IMG/VR virus record: IMGVR_UViG_3300020195_000083
Location: 1-37,491 of that record
Direction: 5' to 3' (one strand)
DNA: 37,491 nucleotides
From: a virus
Part shown: piece by piece, positions 15,048 to 24,326 of the stretch
How the letters are laid out: each line of letters opens with the position of its first letter
Position numbering within the stretch: position 1 is the stretch's first letter
Notes under the pieces: model-generated
The model's database searches: none
The model's input: the letters and a program-made list of their open reading frames with translations, nothing else
What the model was told of the DNA's origin: nothing
Translations under genes and position numbers: made by a program

Positions 15048-17002
15048 CGACAAGCCGAAATCGTGTCTATTCTGCGCAGCGTGACACCAAAGAGCATATC
15101 TCAGCCATCGTTGAACGTTGGGAGCGTTGGAAAAACTCCATCTCTTATAACGGTCAAGGCATGGGCGCTACTTGGGCACGCAACCTAACCCAGTATTATA
15201 GCACCATTCTTGATGCTTCCTCTTGGGAAACTAGTCTCTCATTTGGCGGAAGTCAAGGGGAGCTTGTCAAAATGCAGATTCCCCAAGCTCGGTCTATGAC
15301 ACGTCAGCTAGTTACCCTCGTTACTAAGCAAAGACCAGATTTTCAAGTCATTTCTGAAGTAACTGACGCTAAATCTATCAATGAAGCAAAAATCAGCCGT
15401 GCGTTAACTAGCCATATTAGTGAAAATGAAAGAGTCCATAGCAAAGGCCGCGATGCTTTTGAACACTCCTGTATCTTTGGCATTGGTTATATGCAAATTT
15501 CATGGAAAACCGACAAGGGTTACCCTTATACCGTTAATATAGAAAACCAAACTGTACAGTACACCGGTAAAATTGAGATTAGTACCCCGCTAGCTACTGA
15601 CGTCATGCGTGACTATACGATTGCCCACTGGGATGAAGTGCCTGAAGTAACCATTCGCACGGTTCAAAATAGATATGACCTAATTGCCCAGTTTCCAGAA
15701 CTTGAGGAAAAACTACTTCGGGTTGCTTCGACTTATGAAGCTGAAGGCAATGGAAGTCACTACATGGGCGCAAATAATGAGTCCCAAATAGAAGTTTTTG
15801 AATATTATCATAAGACTAGTCCAGCTCTGCCAAATGGCAGAATGACAATTTTCTGTAATGACGACCTGTGCTTGTTTGACGGCGACAACGTCTATGACTG
15901 CCTACCGTTAGAGCCAATTATGCCTGAACCCGTCGCTTCGACCGGGTACGGATATCCTCTCTACAGTGCTCTTTTGCCTGGACAAGAAATGTTAGACCAC
16001 TCATTCAGTGTCATCGCTACTAACCAGTCTGCTTTCGGTGTGCAGTCCATTATGGCACCCCGTGGCAGTAACGTGACTCAGCAAGATATCCATGGGCTAA
16101 GTTTCTTTCATTATACCCCTCAAAATGCCGAAGGCGGCGGTCGCCCTGAAGCCCTTCAATTGACTGAATCACCTAAAGAGACCTTCCAGTTCATGGACGT
16201 CTTACGCGCAAATATGCAAGAGATATCAAACATCTCTGGCTCGTTAAGGGGACAACCTCCCCCCGGAGTTGATGCAGGTGTTGCCCTTGCCACATTGTCA
16301 GCAAACGCGATTGAATTTTTAACGACGTATTCCGAAGCGTACAACTCTGCAATGGAGAGGTCAATGACCCTCGCGGTCGGGTTTTGGGCTAAGTTTGCGA
16401 CTATTCCACAGATGGTTGACGTTGTGGGCTTGAATAACCAGTCAAAAGCTACCGAGTTCAAAGCGGCCCACGCAAGTAAAATTAAAAAGATTCGAGTGAG
16501 AACTCAAAACCCTCTGTTCAGCACGATTGCTGGCCGTAGTGCTATGGCAAAAGATTTAATGAGTATGGGTCTTATTAAAGATATTAAGGGCTACTTCCAT
16601 ATTGTTGACGGAGCCCCCATTGAATCTTTATTCAAGAATGAATACAGCCAAGAAAACCTTATCCAATCGGAAAATGACGCACTTATCGAAGGTCAACCTG
16701 TCAAAGTATTGTCAATCGATGACCACGCGCTACATATTGCAGCTCATAGTTCACTTCTCGACGACCCCGCTATCAGATTGGGAGATTCGATTGCTCCTGC
16801 TGTTTTACAACACATTCTAGAACATGTTCAACAAAGTCAAACGGTTGACCCGCTTCTCTATGCAATGGTTCGTACCGGCCAAACCCCGCAAATGGGGCCA
16901 CCCCCTGGGGGCGAGCCGTCTAAACCCGGTAGCGGTGTGAATGGTAAAGCCCCGCAAGAAGTAGCCCCTGGACCCGCTACCCCTGCTGAACCAATGGAGT
17001 AA
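15044..17002 (+). CDS. Portal protein
   Basis: This 652-residue protein is in the size range of podovirus portals. The N-terminal helical part includes ERWERWKNSISYNGQGMGATW. Next come QARSMTRQLVTLVTKQRPDF and the wing-type segment with HWDEVPEVTIRTVQNRYDL, a segment common in portals of this type. A long helical stem region (about residues 380-460) is followed by TQNPLFSTIAGRSAMAKDLMSMG and a Pro/Gly-rich disordered tail. The portal is the DNA gate and terminase dock. Unlike the usual order, it lies about 11.4 kb downstream of the terminase and after coat, adaptor and nozzle. The start overlaps the previous stop by four bases. Confidence 0.85.
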   Translation: MTTSRNRVYSAQRDTKEHISAIVERWERWKNSISYNGQGMGATWARNLTQYYSTILDASSWETSLSFGGSQGELVKMQIPQARSMTRQLVTLVTKQRPDFQVISEVTDAKSINEAKISRALTSHISENERVHSKGRDAFEHSCIFGIGYMQISWKTDKGYPYTVNIENQTVQYTGKIEISTPLATDVMRDYTIAHWDEVPEVTIRTVQNRYDLIAQFPELEEKLLRVASTYEAEGNGSHYMGANNESQIEVFEYYHKTSPALPNGRMTIFCNDDLCLFDGDNVYDCLPLEPIMPEPVASTGYGYPLYSALLPGQEMLDHSFSVIATNQSAFGVQSIMAPRGSNVTQQDIHGLSFFHYTPQNAEGGGRPEALQLTESPKETFQFMDVLRANMQEISNISGSLRGQPPPGVDAGVALATLSANAIEFLTTYSEAYNSAMERSMTLAVGFWAKFATIPQMVDVVGLNNQSKATEFKAAHASKIKKIRVRTQNPLFSTIAGRSAMAKDLMSMGLIKDIKGYFHIVDGAPIESLFKNEYSQENLIQSENDALIEGQPVKVLSIDDHALHIAAHSSLLDDPAIRLGDSIAPAVLQHILEHVQQSQTVDPLLYAMVRTGQTPQMGPPPGGEPSKPGSGVNGKAPQEVAPGPATPAEPME

Positions 17003-17009
17003 TTAGAAA

Positions 17010-18464
17010 ATGGCTTACAGATTCCAGGACTTAGCTCAACAAATTAAAGAAGCCAACCCTCAAGATGGGGCGGTTAAAACCTCGGCCAGTGCTGACACGG
17101 GCGGTCAAACTGCGTTTAACGGTCAACAAGCCGCAAGCACCAAATCCAATTTTCAATCGGGTAAGGCTATCCTTAACGCTAACAAAGACGTCTATAACGC
17201 TGGCAGTACAACCAGTAACGATATCAATAACCAGATATCAGGGCAAATTAACCAACAAACCAATAGTTTACAGCAAGATGCCAACTCCTACGGTGAGGGG
17301 TTAAAGGCTAAAAATAACGTCGCTCAAGTAGACAGTACCGCCCTTAAAGGTGGAGAGGCCGCCGCTTTTGAGAACGCTAAAAAAGGTCTCGCACAGCAGT
17401 ATGAGCTACCCGACGAATTTAAAATTAAACAAGACCCTAATAATATTGTACAAAAAGCAGAGTCTGGCCGCGCTGTAACTGATTTTCTTGGTCAAAGTGG
17501 GCAAGGGAATTATGGGGCAGGAGCGTCATCTCTTGACCGTGCCTTGTTTACCCGTGGAACAGGATTTGGCTCACTTTTGGATTCAGTTCGAGGCGCTCAA
17601 GGACAATTCAACGCCGCACGCGATGGGGCTGCGAAAACCTATGACTATGATGCCGTAAAAGCAGCTGAACGGGGTGAATATGACGCAGGTCAAAAAGGTA
17701 TTAAAGATTCTATCTTAACTGCGGCTACCGGTATAGACGGTGATATTGATAGCACGACCAAGCAAGTACTTAACCAGTACGGCGCAGGCAGTGAAGATTA
17801 CCGTGGTGTAACTATCGATGCCCCAACCAGCATCATGGGTGGGATACGCCCTGAGGGGGCGAAATACTCAGGTATATATGCCCCAACTGCTCAACAACAA
17901 ATTGAAGCTTACATTGACGCAGAATTAGCCGCGAACCCTCAAAGTTATAATGAGTTTTCCATGGACGGCGGGCGTACTAAGGGCATTAATAAAGCTGATA
18001 TCATGAAGAGCTTAAACATCTCTAATCCTGGTTGGGATGGTAACGGATCGGTTGACGGCTTATCAAAGTTTATCAAAAAGACCGCAATACCTACTGGCGC
18101 ACGGGCTGTGTCAGCGTCGCAAGCTAAAACGTTCAATGATCTGAAGGCGTTATTAGGCGAGGCCGGTGGTTTGTCGGAATCGAGTATTGATAGCCCATTT
18201 AGTATTGATGATGCCGCCGTCATGAATGAACTAGCTCGTTATAGGCAAGGGATTCAAGGCGCAAATTCAAGTAACTTTGCAGCGGCGGCTGGGCAACCCT
18301 CGGCAGATCCTAAAGAACAGAGAGAGAGTAATACCGCTAAGCAGCAAGAATCAAAAGAGATAGCAACAAAAGAATTTGCTGACCGAATGAAGGCTCCCCG
18401 AGAACAACCCGATAAAGAGACTCAGGATAAACGTAATAAAGAACGTGAGAAGAACTCAGTTTAA
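17010..18464 (+). CDS. Ejection-type internal virion protein 1
   Basis: This 484-residue protein is Gln/Asn/Ala/Gly/Ser-rich with long helical, low-complexity stretches (NQISGQINQQTNSLQQDANS is one landmark) and a highly charged C-terminus (KEREK). It is the first of four consecutive proteins with this character after the portal. In podoviruses such a set is packaged inside the head and ejected to build a conduit across the cell envelope. No lytic transglycosylase motif is seen. A GGAG site precedes the ATG. The family is inferred from composition and context. Confidence 0.6.
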   Translation: MAYRFQDLAQQIKEANPQDGAVKTSASADTGGQTAFNGQQAASTKSNFQSGKAILNANKDVYNAGSTTSNDINNQISGQINQQTNSLQQDANSYGEGLKAKNNVAQVDSTALKGGEAAAFENAKKGLAQQYELPDEFKIKQDPNNIVQKAESGRAVTDFLGQSGQGNYGAGASSLDRALFTRGTGFGSLLDSVRGAQGQFNAARDGAAKTYDYDAVKAAERGEYDAGQKGIKDSILTAATGIDGDIDSTTKQVLNQYGAGSEDYRGVTIDAPTSIMGGIRPEGAKYSGIYAPTAQQQIEAYIDAELAANPQSYNEFSMDGGRTKGINKADIMKSLNISNPGWDGNGSVDGLSKFIKKTAIPTGARAVSASQAKTFNDLKALLGEAGGLSESSIDSPFSIDDAAVMNELARYRQGIQGANSSNFAAAAGQPSADPKEQRESNTAKQQESKEIATKEFADRMKAPREQPDKETQDKRNKEREKNSV

Positions 18465-18478
18465 GAGGTAAGTATTTA

Positions 18479-19462
18479 ATGGAACCAATTATTACAGCCG
18501 CGATTATCGCCGGTGGGATGCAAATGGTTAATAGCTATTTTGCTAACCAAGGGGCCAGCGAAAAAGCAGACCAAATCGAAGCGGCTTTAGCAAACATCGA
18601 TAACCCGCAATATGACTTCTCCCAGCTCAGCCCTGAACAATATGCGGTTGTAGCTAAATATATCCCACAACTTGCTAAGGTGCTTGAAGAAAAAGCCCCA
18701 CAAGTCGTACAGCGGTCCGGGGTAGGTAAGGAAGCTTTAGGTGCCCGTATGAGCGCCCTCCAAAAGCTGCGTCAAGCCTCTGAGCAAAAAGACTTAGAAT
18801 CCCAACTGGCAATGGAGGAAGCGAACAATAACGCGAGACAGCAAAACTCTATATTACAAGCTACCAATGCCCAGAGTATGGCCCGGCGCGGTATTGCTCC
18901 CGGCTCCGGTTTAGAGTTTGCTCAAATGTTGTCAGGTCAAGCTCAATCTGCCCAAGATGCCGCTGCGGGTGGTCGTATGGCAGCTTTAGAAGGTCGTAAA
19001 CGTGCCCTAGGTGCATTAAGAGACTCGGCTGATATCGCGTCCTCCGTTGATAGGGATGAACTCAACCTCGCGACAGGAAACGCAGATATTATCAACCAGT
19101 TCAATGCCCGTACTGCGAACCGTCAGCAACAAGTTATGAATATGAACACCGAAGCGGTTAACGATGGGAATAGGTTCAACACTCAAACCCAGCAACGGGT
19201 CGCTGATGCAAACGTAGCGGACCGCAACAAGTTTAAAGTAGATGAGCGCAATAACCAAAACGCTTTGAAACAGCAAACTTACAACGACCAAATGGGCAAA
19301 GTTAAGGTTCAAGCCGGTATTGCGGACACCCAAGCGTCTAACATTCGTGGAGCTGCGCAAGATACAAATTCTGCAATTCAAGGTGGAGCAAACATGATAG
19401 GCTCTTACTACATGAACGAAGATAAAAAAGCTGAAAATGCTAAGTGGGGGAAAAAGCAATGA
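18479..19462 (+). CDS. Ejection-type internal virion protein 2
   Basis: This 327-residue protein begins with a hydrophobic helix (PIITAAIIAGGMQMVNSYF) and continues as an Ala/Gln/Asn-rich, almost wholly helical chain, with a landmark ARRGIAPGSGLEFAQMLSGQA near residue 135. The short N-terminal hydrophobic segment followed by Gln-rich helices is common in phage DNA-transfer/ejection proteins and may insert in the cell membrane on ejection. It starts after GAGGTAAGT and is coupled by ATGA to the next gene. Confidence 0.6.
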   Translation: MEPIITAAIIAGGMQMVNSYFANQGASEKADQIEAALANIDNPQYDFSQLSPEQYAVVAKYIPQLAKVLEEKAPQVVQRSGVGKEALGARMSALQKLRQASEQKDLESQLAMEEANNNARQQNSILQATNAQSMARRGIAPGSGLEFAQMLSGQAQSAQDAAAGGRMAALEGRKRALGALRDSADIASSVDRDELNLATGNADIINQFNARTANRQQQVMNMNTEAVNDGNRFNTQTQQRVADANVADRNKFKVDERNNQNALKQQTYNDQMGKVKVQAGIADTQASNIRGAAQDTNSAIQGGANMIGSYYMNEDKKAENAKWGKKQ

Positions 19463-20649
19463 GACCAAAATTCGGGTTAGGTATTGACCCCGAAGCCTTA
19501 ACGGCACCCTCAGCACTTCCTGGGCAAAACTTTAATCCGGGTAGCCCAGCTGAGCAAGCTTTACGTCGCATGAAGGACCGAGCTAACGCTGCTGGAGCCG
19601 ACGCTGTCAAACGTCAACAAGAAAATTATGTAAGCCGTGAAGAGCAAGATTCTAGAGCTGCTTCGGCCAATGAGCGTGACCTCGGAGCCTCTATGTTGGA
19701 ATCAGCCGCTATGTTTGGGTCTATTGGTGGCAAAACTGCCTCTGCTGCGCCTGTACGAGCCTTAGCTGATAGTTTCAACAAACGAGATGAAGATAACTTA
19801 GCTCGACGTGAAAAAATGAGAGCTGCTGGCCAGTTTGACGAAAACGCGGCACTTAAACAAATGTTAGAACTCGACAATCAAGGGTTTGAACAAGCTAAGC
19901 GTCCTATGATTATGGATAAGCTTCGTTTAGATAATGAAACTGGACAGCTATCCCTTAACCTCGACCGTGACACCTACCAGGATAAAGTTGGCAAGTTCTC
20001 AGCTGACCGAGGCTTAGCGGATTCAAAACTAAACGTTTCCAAGGCAACGGAAGGTTCAGATATCCGTCAAGCGGGTGCTAACGTCGATTTAACTCGAGCT
20101 AAAATTGAAGATATGGAACAGCGTCGTTTATTAGACGCAGAGGCAAATAGAACCAAAGCCGGAGCCGTAAAGCCCTCTAGGGAGTTGTCGGACGGCACTA
20201 AACAAAAGATAACCTATTTAAACTCCATTGATACTTCTTTGGAAAAAATGATATCAGAGGTCGAAAAAGAAGTTAAAGCAGCTACTAATCCAAACGCACT
20301 CCAACCCTTAGGTGGCCGTAGGTTTCAGCTTATCGGGGATAACGAGTTTACAAAGAATATGCGTTTAGGTGCCGAGAACTTTGGTCGTATGCAGTCCGGG
20401 GGTGCTATCAGTAAGGACGAGGAAGCGAAATTTAATGATATTCTCAGGTCCTATGCCGATTCTCCAACTGAGGCTCTGAAACGATTGAAGGAGCTTCAAG
20501 CCGATATGCAGTCGCGGCGTCAAGTTTATAGGGGGGGTAATGATACTTACGTTAGCCCCTTATTTGAAGGTGGGGCTAAATCAGCTGAAACCTCGACAGG
20601 CTCAAAACCTGGTGTCAAATCTGTTCTGTCCGTTGATGAACTCCCTTAA
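19459..20649 (+). CDS. Ejection-type internal virion protein 3
   Basis: This 396-residue, charged, mostly helical protein is not matched to a named family. The start at 19459 was chosen for its ATGA overlap with the previous stop and the GGGGGAA site; an upstream in-frame GTG is less likely. Landmarks are SAAMFGSIGGKTASAAPVRA (about residues 85-105), a long charged coil (about 120-260) and a helical C-terminal domain with LGAENFGRMQSGGAISKDEE. It lies in the ejection protein run, so it is probably a minor virion protein. Confidence 0.55.
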   Translation: MRPKFGLGIDPEALTAPSALPGQNFNPGSPAEQALRRMKDRANAAGADAVKRQQENYVSREEQDSRAASANERDLGASMLESAAMFGSIGGKTASAAPVRALADSFNKRDEDNLARREKMRAAGQFDENAALKQMLELDNQGFEQAKRPMIMDKLRLDNETGQLSLNLDRDTYQDKVGKFSADRGLADSKLNVSKATEGSDIRQAGANVDLTRAKIEDMEQRRLLDAEANRTKAGAVKPSRELSDGTKQKITYLNSIDTSLEKMISEVEKEVKAATNPNALQPLGGRRFQLIGDNEFTKNMRLGAENFGRMQSGGAISKDEEAKFNDILRSYADSPTEALKRLKELQADMQSRRQVYRGGNDTYVSPLFEGGAKSAETSTGSKPGVKSVLSVDELP

Positions 20650-20658
20650 GAGGTGCTT

Positions 20659-22245
20659 ATGGCTCGCTTTTCAAAAGACGGACAAACCTTTGATGTACCT
20701 GACGATTATGACACCGCAACGGGCGAAAACCGTACGGTAGCAAAAGCGGCGGCAAAAGGCTATACGCAAGTTGTAGAAGTCTCAAAAGACGGTAAAGACA
20801 CATATCATATTCCAGCTCAAGACCTTAAAAAGGCTCAGGAGAAGGGCTATAGCGTGTATACAGAGCCGTCAAAAATGCCTCAATCTAAATATACCCCCGA
20901 GCAATCTCAGATGGTTGGGTTTGCTAAAGGTGCGAATTTTCAAGGACTTGATGAAGTTATAGGCTTTAACGCGAGCCCATCGGGCGCTGCAAAAACATTA
21001 GCGAATCATTTTGGTGCAAACTTTAAAGATAAGGACGTCAATACTTACAAAGTCAATCGAGACGTTATCCGAGAAGAGGGGGAATCCTCCGCACGTCAAA
21101 ACCCCGGTAGAGACATCCTAGGGCAGCTGGGTGCAGGGGTCGTTCAGAGCGCGGTCGCCGCCCCCGTTGCCGTCATGAATAGCTTAAAAAATGTCGATAA
21201 TCTCAGTAAAGGGGCTAAGGCGCTACTTGCAGCCAAAACAGCAGCGAAAGTTGGAGCCGTACAAGGCGGTCTAGAAGGTGTAGGTAGCTCTACTGCTACT
21301 AATGGTAAGCAGCTCGCTCGGGATACAGGCACGGGGGTAGTGACTGGGGGAATTGTTGGAGGACTTATAGGAGGCGCAAGTCAAGGGTTTAAAGAATTAC
21401 TAACAGGCTCCTCGATTGATAATTTTGCAAATCTGGCAACCGAAAAAGCAATGAGGGTCACTGCTGAGCAAAAGAATTCGGCAGGCTTACGAGAACCGGG
21501 TAAATTTGAACGAATGTTAAGGTCCGTCCGTGATAACGCTTTAAAACCATTTCAAGGGCAAGAGAGTCTGCGTGAGAGTATCAGCCGTGAACAACTTAAG
21601 GCCAATCAAGGTCTAGACGATGTTTTGTCAAAAATAGGTAATGAAAGCGTTGAGGGCCATATGGTTGCTCAAAACATACTTAACCGTGCCGATGAAGCCG
21701 GAGGTTTAGCGGGTACAGTTGATTATGCTAAAAAGTTAAATAAGTCAGCTAATGACGTATACAACGTGACCGCTAATAAAACATTAAACGTAAAAGACGC
21801 TGTTAAACAAAAGAATAGCTATAATGACGCTGCAAGGTACAACTCAGTAGTCGACCCTGAGAAGTCTATAGTTGCACGCGAGGGGCGCAATGCGTGGCTT
21901 CAAGAAATTGACAAGGTTGCAGAACCTAAGCTTGCTGAACTAGGCCATAACACGACTTATAAACAGTCCCGAGAAGCGGTAGGTAACTTGATAGGGGCCG
22001 ACGATATAGTTCAGAAGTCTCTTGCTAACCCTAAAACAGCGGAAAGCTTTTTATCCCCAGCGGGTATCAAACACCTCGTACAAAACTACGGTAACCAATC
22101 CGCAGCCTACTTTGCTGATAGAATCTACAAGAACCCTAAATATATAGAGTTTTTAGCGAAAGCCGGTGATAAAGGTCAGATACCTGCATTGAACTTTCTA
22201 ATTCAAAACGTCATCCCTAAGGAGCCTAACAACAATGGCAGATAA
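20659..22245 (+). CDS. Ejection-type internal virion protein 4, glycine-zipper
   Basis: This 528-residue protein opens with two related short repeats: FSKDGQTFDVPDD... ending AAAKGY (residues 4-35), and VSKDGKDTYHIPAQD... ending EKGY (41-64). A hydrophobic, Ala/Val/Gly-rich region follows (about 155-250) with the glycine-zipper run GTGVVTGGIVGGLIGGASQG, able to insert in membranes. The C-terminal half is charged and helical. This fits a channel-forming ejection protein. AAGAGG precedes the ATG at 20659; an in-frame GTG two codons upstream is less likely. Confidence 0.6.
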   Translation: MARFSKDGQTFDVPDDYDTATGENRTVAKAAAKGYTQVVEVSKDGKDTYHIPAQDLKKAQEKGYSVYTEPSKMPQSKYTPEQSQMVGFAKGANFQGLDEVIGFNASPSGAAKTLANHFGANFKDKDVNTYKVNRDVIREEGESSARQNPGRDILGQLGAGVVQSAVAAPVAVMNSLKNVDNLSKGAKALLAAKTAAKVGAVQGGLEGVGSSTATNGKQLARDTGTGVVTGGIVGGLIGGASQGFKELLTGSSIDNFANLATEKAMRVTAEQKNSAGLREPGKFERMLRSVRDNALKPFQGQESLRESISREQLKANQGLDDVLSKIGNESVEGHMVAQNILNRADEAGGLAGTVDYAKKLNKSANDVYNVTANKTLNVKDAVKQKNSYNDAARYNSVVDPEKSIVAREGRNAWLQEIDKVAEPKLAELGHNTTYKQSREAVGNLIGADDIVQKSLANPKTAESFLSPAGIKHLVQNYGNQSAAYFADRIYKNPKYIEFLAKAGDKGQIPALNFLIQNVIPKEPNNNGR

Positions 22246-23533
22246 TTTTATAGAGTTGCCGGCCAGTGGGGGTGGTTATACGCCAGGGGAAACTGACACT
22301 ATTCTCCTGAAAGTCACCGATAGCACATTAACAGGAACTGTCAAAGCGGGGTCAATTACAAGTGCTGAGCTTTCCTCTGCCGTTAATGCAAGTGTCGCTT
22401 CAAAGTTGGATAAGTTCTCCGGGGCAGGCGACAATGTTATTGTTCGCACAGATACCAATGGAAACACCGTTCAAACTTCCGGTGCTACAATTGACGATTC
22501 CGGCAACATTTTAGCCAACGCCTTCCAGTCAGGTTCAGTACTGAATTTAGGTGTGTCTGGTAGCGGCGTCATTTTACAAGTCAGTGCGTCGACACGTGTC
22601 ACTATCCGTCCTGCGTCAGCTACGGATTCTGATATCCTATTTGCGGGTACAGCAGGGTCTACTATTCAGGCAGGAACCACCGCTGAACGTCCTAGTTCAC
22701 CTGTAACGGGCACGATTCGCTATAACAGCACCTTAGGCCAATATGAGGGCTACCTTGCTTCTACATGGTCAAGTTTTGGGGACGTGTTCGGCCCTGCTTC
22801 ATCGACTGACCGTGCGATTGTCACGTTTAATGGCGCTACTGGCAAAATCATCCGTAACTCGTCAACCACAATTAGTGCCTTAGGTGCCCTTGTCAATGAC
22901 GGCTCAGTTTCCGTACGCGATAAGGCGACACCACTTGGCACTAACTTGTTAGAAGTCACCAATAGTACAGGTGCTTCGATTTACGGGGTAGTTGATGCCA
23001 ACGGGGTAGGTGGGTCTGGTATTACTGCCTCGACCGCCATTGTCTCTGATGCAAACTCAAGGATTAAATCCGTAGCTCAACTCCCCCTCAATGTAGGTGG
23101 GACAAATGCCGCGTTAACTGCCTCAGCCGGGTCTGTAGCGTACTCTAGTGCTAGTGCCCTTGCTCTGACAGCCGTAGGAACCCTAGACTACCCTTTGGTG
23201 TCTAATGGAACGTCGGCACCCTCATGGACAGAGCCAGCTACTCGTAAATTTGCAGCCGTTGACGCGACTACGACAATTACAGCGACAAGTAGGTCCGGTA
23301 TCCTTATTTTAACGAATACGGGCGCTAGGGCAGTCACACTTCCAACTACCCCTGCTGCTTATACTTGCATCACGGTAAAGGACGGCGCAGGCACAGCTTT
23401 TACCGCAAACATTACAATAACCTCAGGAGGTGCCGACACTTTTGCTGAGTCTGGGACGTCAACATATGTTATAGATAGTGATAGGGCAGCGGTTGAATTT
23501 ACATATCTTTCGGGTCAATGGCACGCACTTTAA
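22235..23533 (+). CDS. Tail fibre protein
   Basis: This 432-residue Ser/Thr/Ala/Gly-rich protein is beta-repetitive. A coiled segment (SAELSSAVNASVASKLDKFSG) is followed by TAERPSSPVTGTIRYNSTLG, then QYEGYLASTWSSFG, the same fibre module seen in the protein at 7441-9723. Further beta repeats lead to a C-terminal domain (LTNTGARAVTLPT, ITVKDGAG, final GQWHAL) shared with 6960-7388. It overlaps the previous gene by 11 bases and has AAGGAG upstream. It is probably a second fibre or side fibre contacting the host. Confidence 0.72.
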   Translation: MADNFIELPASGGGYTPGETDTILLKVTDSTLTGTVKAGSITSAELSSAVNASVASKLDKFSGAGDNVIVRTDTNGNTVQTSGATIDDSGNILANAFQSGSVLNLGVSGSGVILQVSASTRVTIRPASATDSDILFAGTAGSTIQAGTTAERPSSPVTGTIRYNSTLGQYEGYLASTWSSFGDVFGPASSTDRAIVTFNGATGKIIRNSSTTISALGALVNDGSVSVRDKATPLGTNLLEVTNSTGASIYGVVDANGVGGSGITASTAIVSDANSRIKSVAQLPLNVGGTNAALTASAGSVAYSSASALALTAVGTLDYPLVSNGTSAPSWTEPATRKFAAVDATTTITATSRSGILILTNTGARAVTLPTTPAAYTCITVKDGAGTAFTANITITSGGADTFAESGTSTYVIDSDRAAVEFTYLSGQWHAL

Positions 23534-23545
23534 GGGGTCAAATTA

Positions 23546-23878
23546 ATGATTATACAAGATACGATTACATACTTAGTTGACCTCTCGCTTGCGTCAACCC
23601 AGACAGGGCCTTCCATTGAAGTTAAAGGTTCGGACCTTTACTCTATTGAAGCCGTAGTGACCGCTGCGTCCTCTCTTAACGGGACTCTCAAGATTCAAGT
23701 TTCTGTTTCAGGCAATAACTGGTCCGATTTGACAGGCAGCACACTTACGCTTACAACGGATGGCACCAGTATCTATAGCATTAGTGAAGTGGCCTATAAC
23801 TACGTTAGATTGGTTTGGACACGCACGGGCGGAAGTGGTACGCTTAACGCTACGGTCAGCAGGAAGAGGTCGTCATGA
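23546..23878 (+). CDS. Small beta-sandwich-like virion protein
   Basis: This 110-residue protein is almost wholly beta (SLNGTLKIQVSVSGNNWSDL, YNYVRLVWTRTGGSGTLNAT), resembling small immunoglobulin-like or discoidin-like surface domains. It follows the fibre gene with an AAGGGG site and is coupled to the next gene by ATGA. It may decorate the fibre or head. No named family. Confidence 0.55.
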   Translation: MIIQDTITYLVDLSLASTQTGPSIEVKGSDLYSIEAVVTAASSLNGTLKIQVSVSGNNWSDLTGSTLTLTTDGTSIYSISEVAYNYVRLVWTRTGGSGTLNATVSRKRSS

Positions 23879-24066
23879 CTATATTAGACGACCGCCTCAA
23901 CGCAAAACTAGATAAACTGCACGAGGATATTGTAGAGCTTAAGATTGCGGTCACTCGTTTAGAGTCACACAGCACCACGGCTAAGGTCGGCGCGTGGTTT
24001 ATCTCTACAGCCGTTAGTGTCGTCGGCGCTATCGCAGCAGTTTGGATTCTATTTAAACCCCACTAA
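23875..24066 (+). CDS. Holin-like coiled-coil membrane protein (XhlA type)
   Basis: This 63-residue protein has a charged N-terminal coiled coil (residues about 3-33, LDKLHEDIVELKIAVTRLES) and one C-terminal membrane helix (GAWFISTAVSVVGAIAAVWIL), ending in KPH. This is the layout of haemolysin XhlA-type phage proteins, which act with holins in lysis. It sits at the end of the virion operon beside another small hydrophobic protein. An alternative is a non-lytic membrane protein. Confidence 0.55.
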   Translation: MTILDDRLNAKLDKLHEDIVELKIAVTRLESHSTTAKVGAWFISTAVSVVGAIAAVWILFKPH

Positions 24067-24076
24067 GGAGCTTTTT

Positions 24077-24259
24077 ATGTCTATTCTAATATCCGCCCTT
24101 TTATCCTTACTTGTCAAACTTGTCACCGAGAAGTTTTTGGCACAGGCAATTGTCATTGGTCTCAAAGCCTTAGCGACTAAGACTGAGAATACTTATGACG
24201 ATGAACTGGTGTACGCTTTAGAAGAAGCGTTGTCAACAAATCAGGACCGTAAAGAATAA
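24077..24259 (+). CDS. Small hydrophobic/amphipathic protein, possible lysis partner
   Basis: This 60-residue protein starts at 24077 after AAGGAGCTTTTT; a longer in-frame start inside the preceding gene lacks a binding site. The first 35 residues are hydrophobic and helical (SILISALLSLLVKLVTEKFL), the rest is acidic. It is the last gene before the terminator at 24285. With the coiled-coil membrane protein just upstream it could form a holin pair, but the lysozyme is 8.4 kb away, so this is uncertain. Confidence 0.5.
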   Translation: MSILISALLSLLVKLVTEKFLAQAIVIGLKALATKTENTYDDELVYALEEALSTNQDRKE

Positions 24260-24284
24260 TTCAATCTCAACCGAGACTGTTTAT

Positions 24285-24314
24285 AAGCCCTGCCAGCGCT
24301 TGGTGGGGTTTTTT
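24285..24314 (+). terminator. Rho-independent terminator ending the virion operon
   Basis: An 11-pair stem (24285-24295 with 24301-24311, including G-T pairs) has a five-base loop GCGCT and is followed by TTTTTT at 24309-24314. It lies between the end of the virion genes (24259) and the replication module (24327). The nuclease start codon is just 13 bases downstream, so the replication genes need either read-through or a promoter hidden at the terminator; I do not see a clear one. Confidence 0.75.
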
Positions 24315-24326
24315 ATTGGGGGTTAT

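Noticed and set aside
19016-19516. Leftward 166-codon frame opposite the ejection genes
   Set aside because: Lies across the junction of two rightward genes with coupled stop/start and has no ribosome site.
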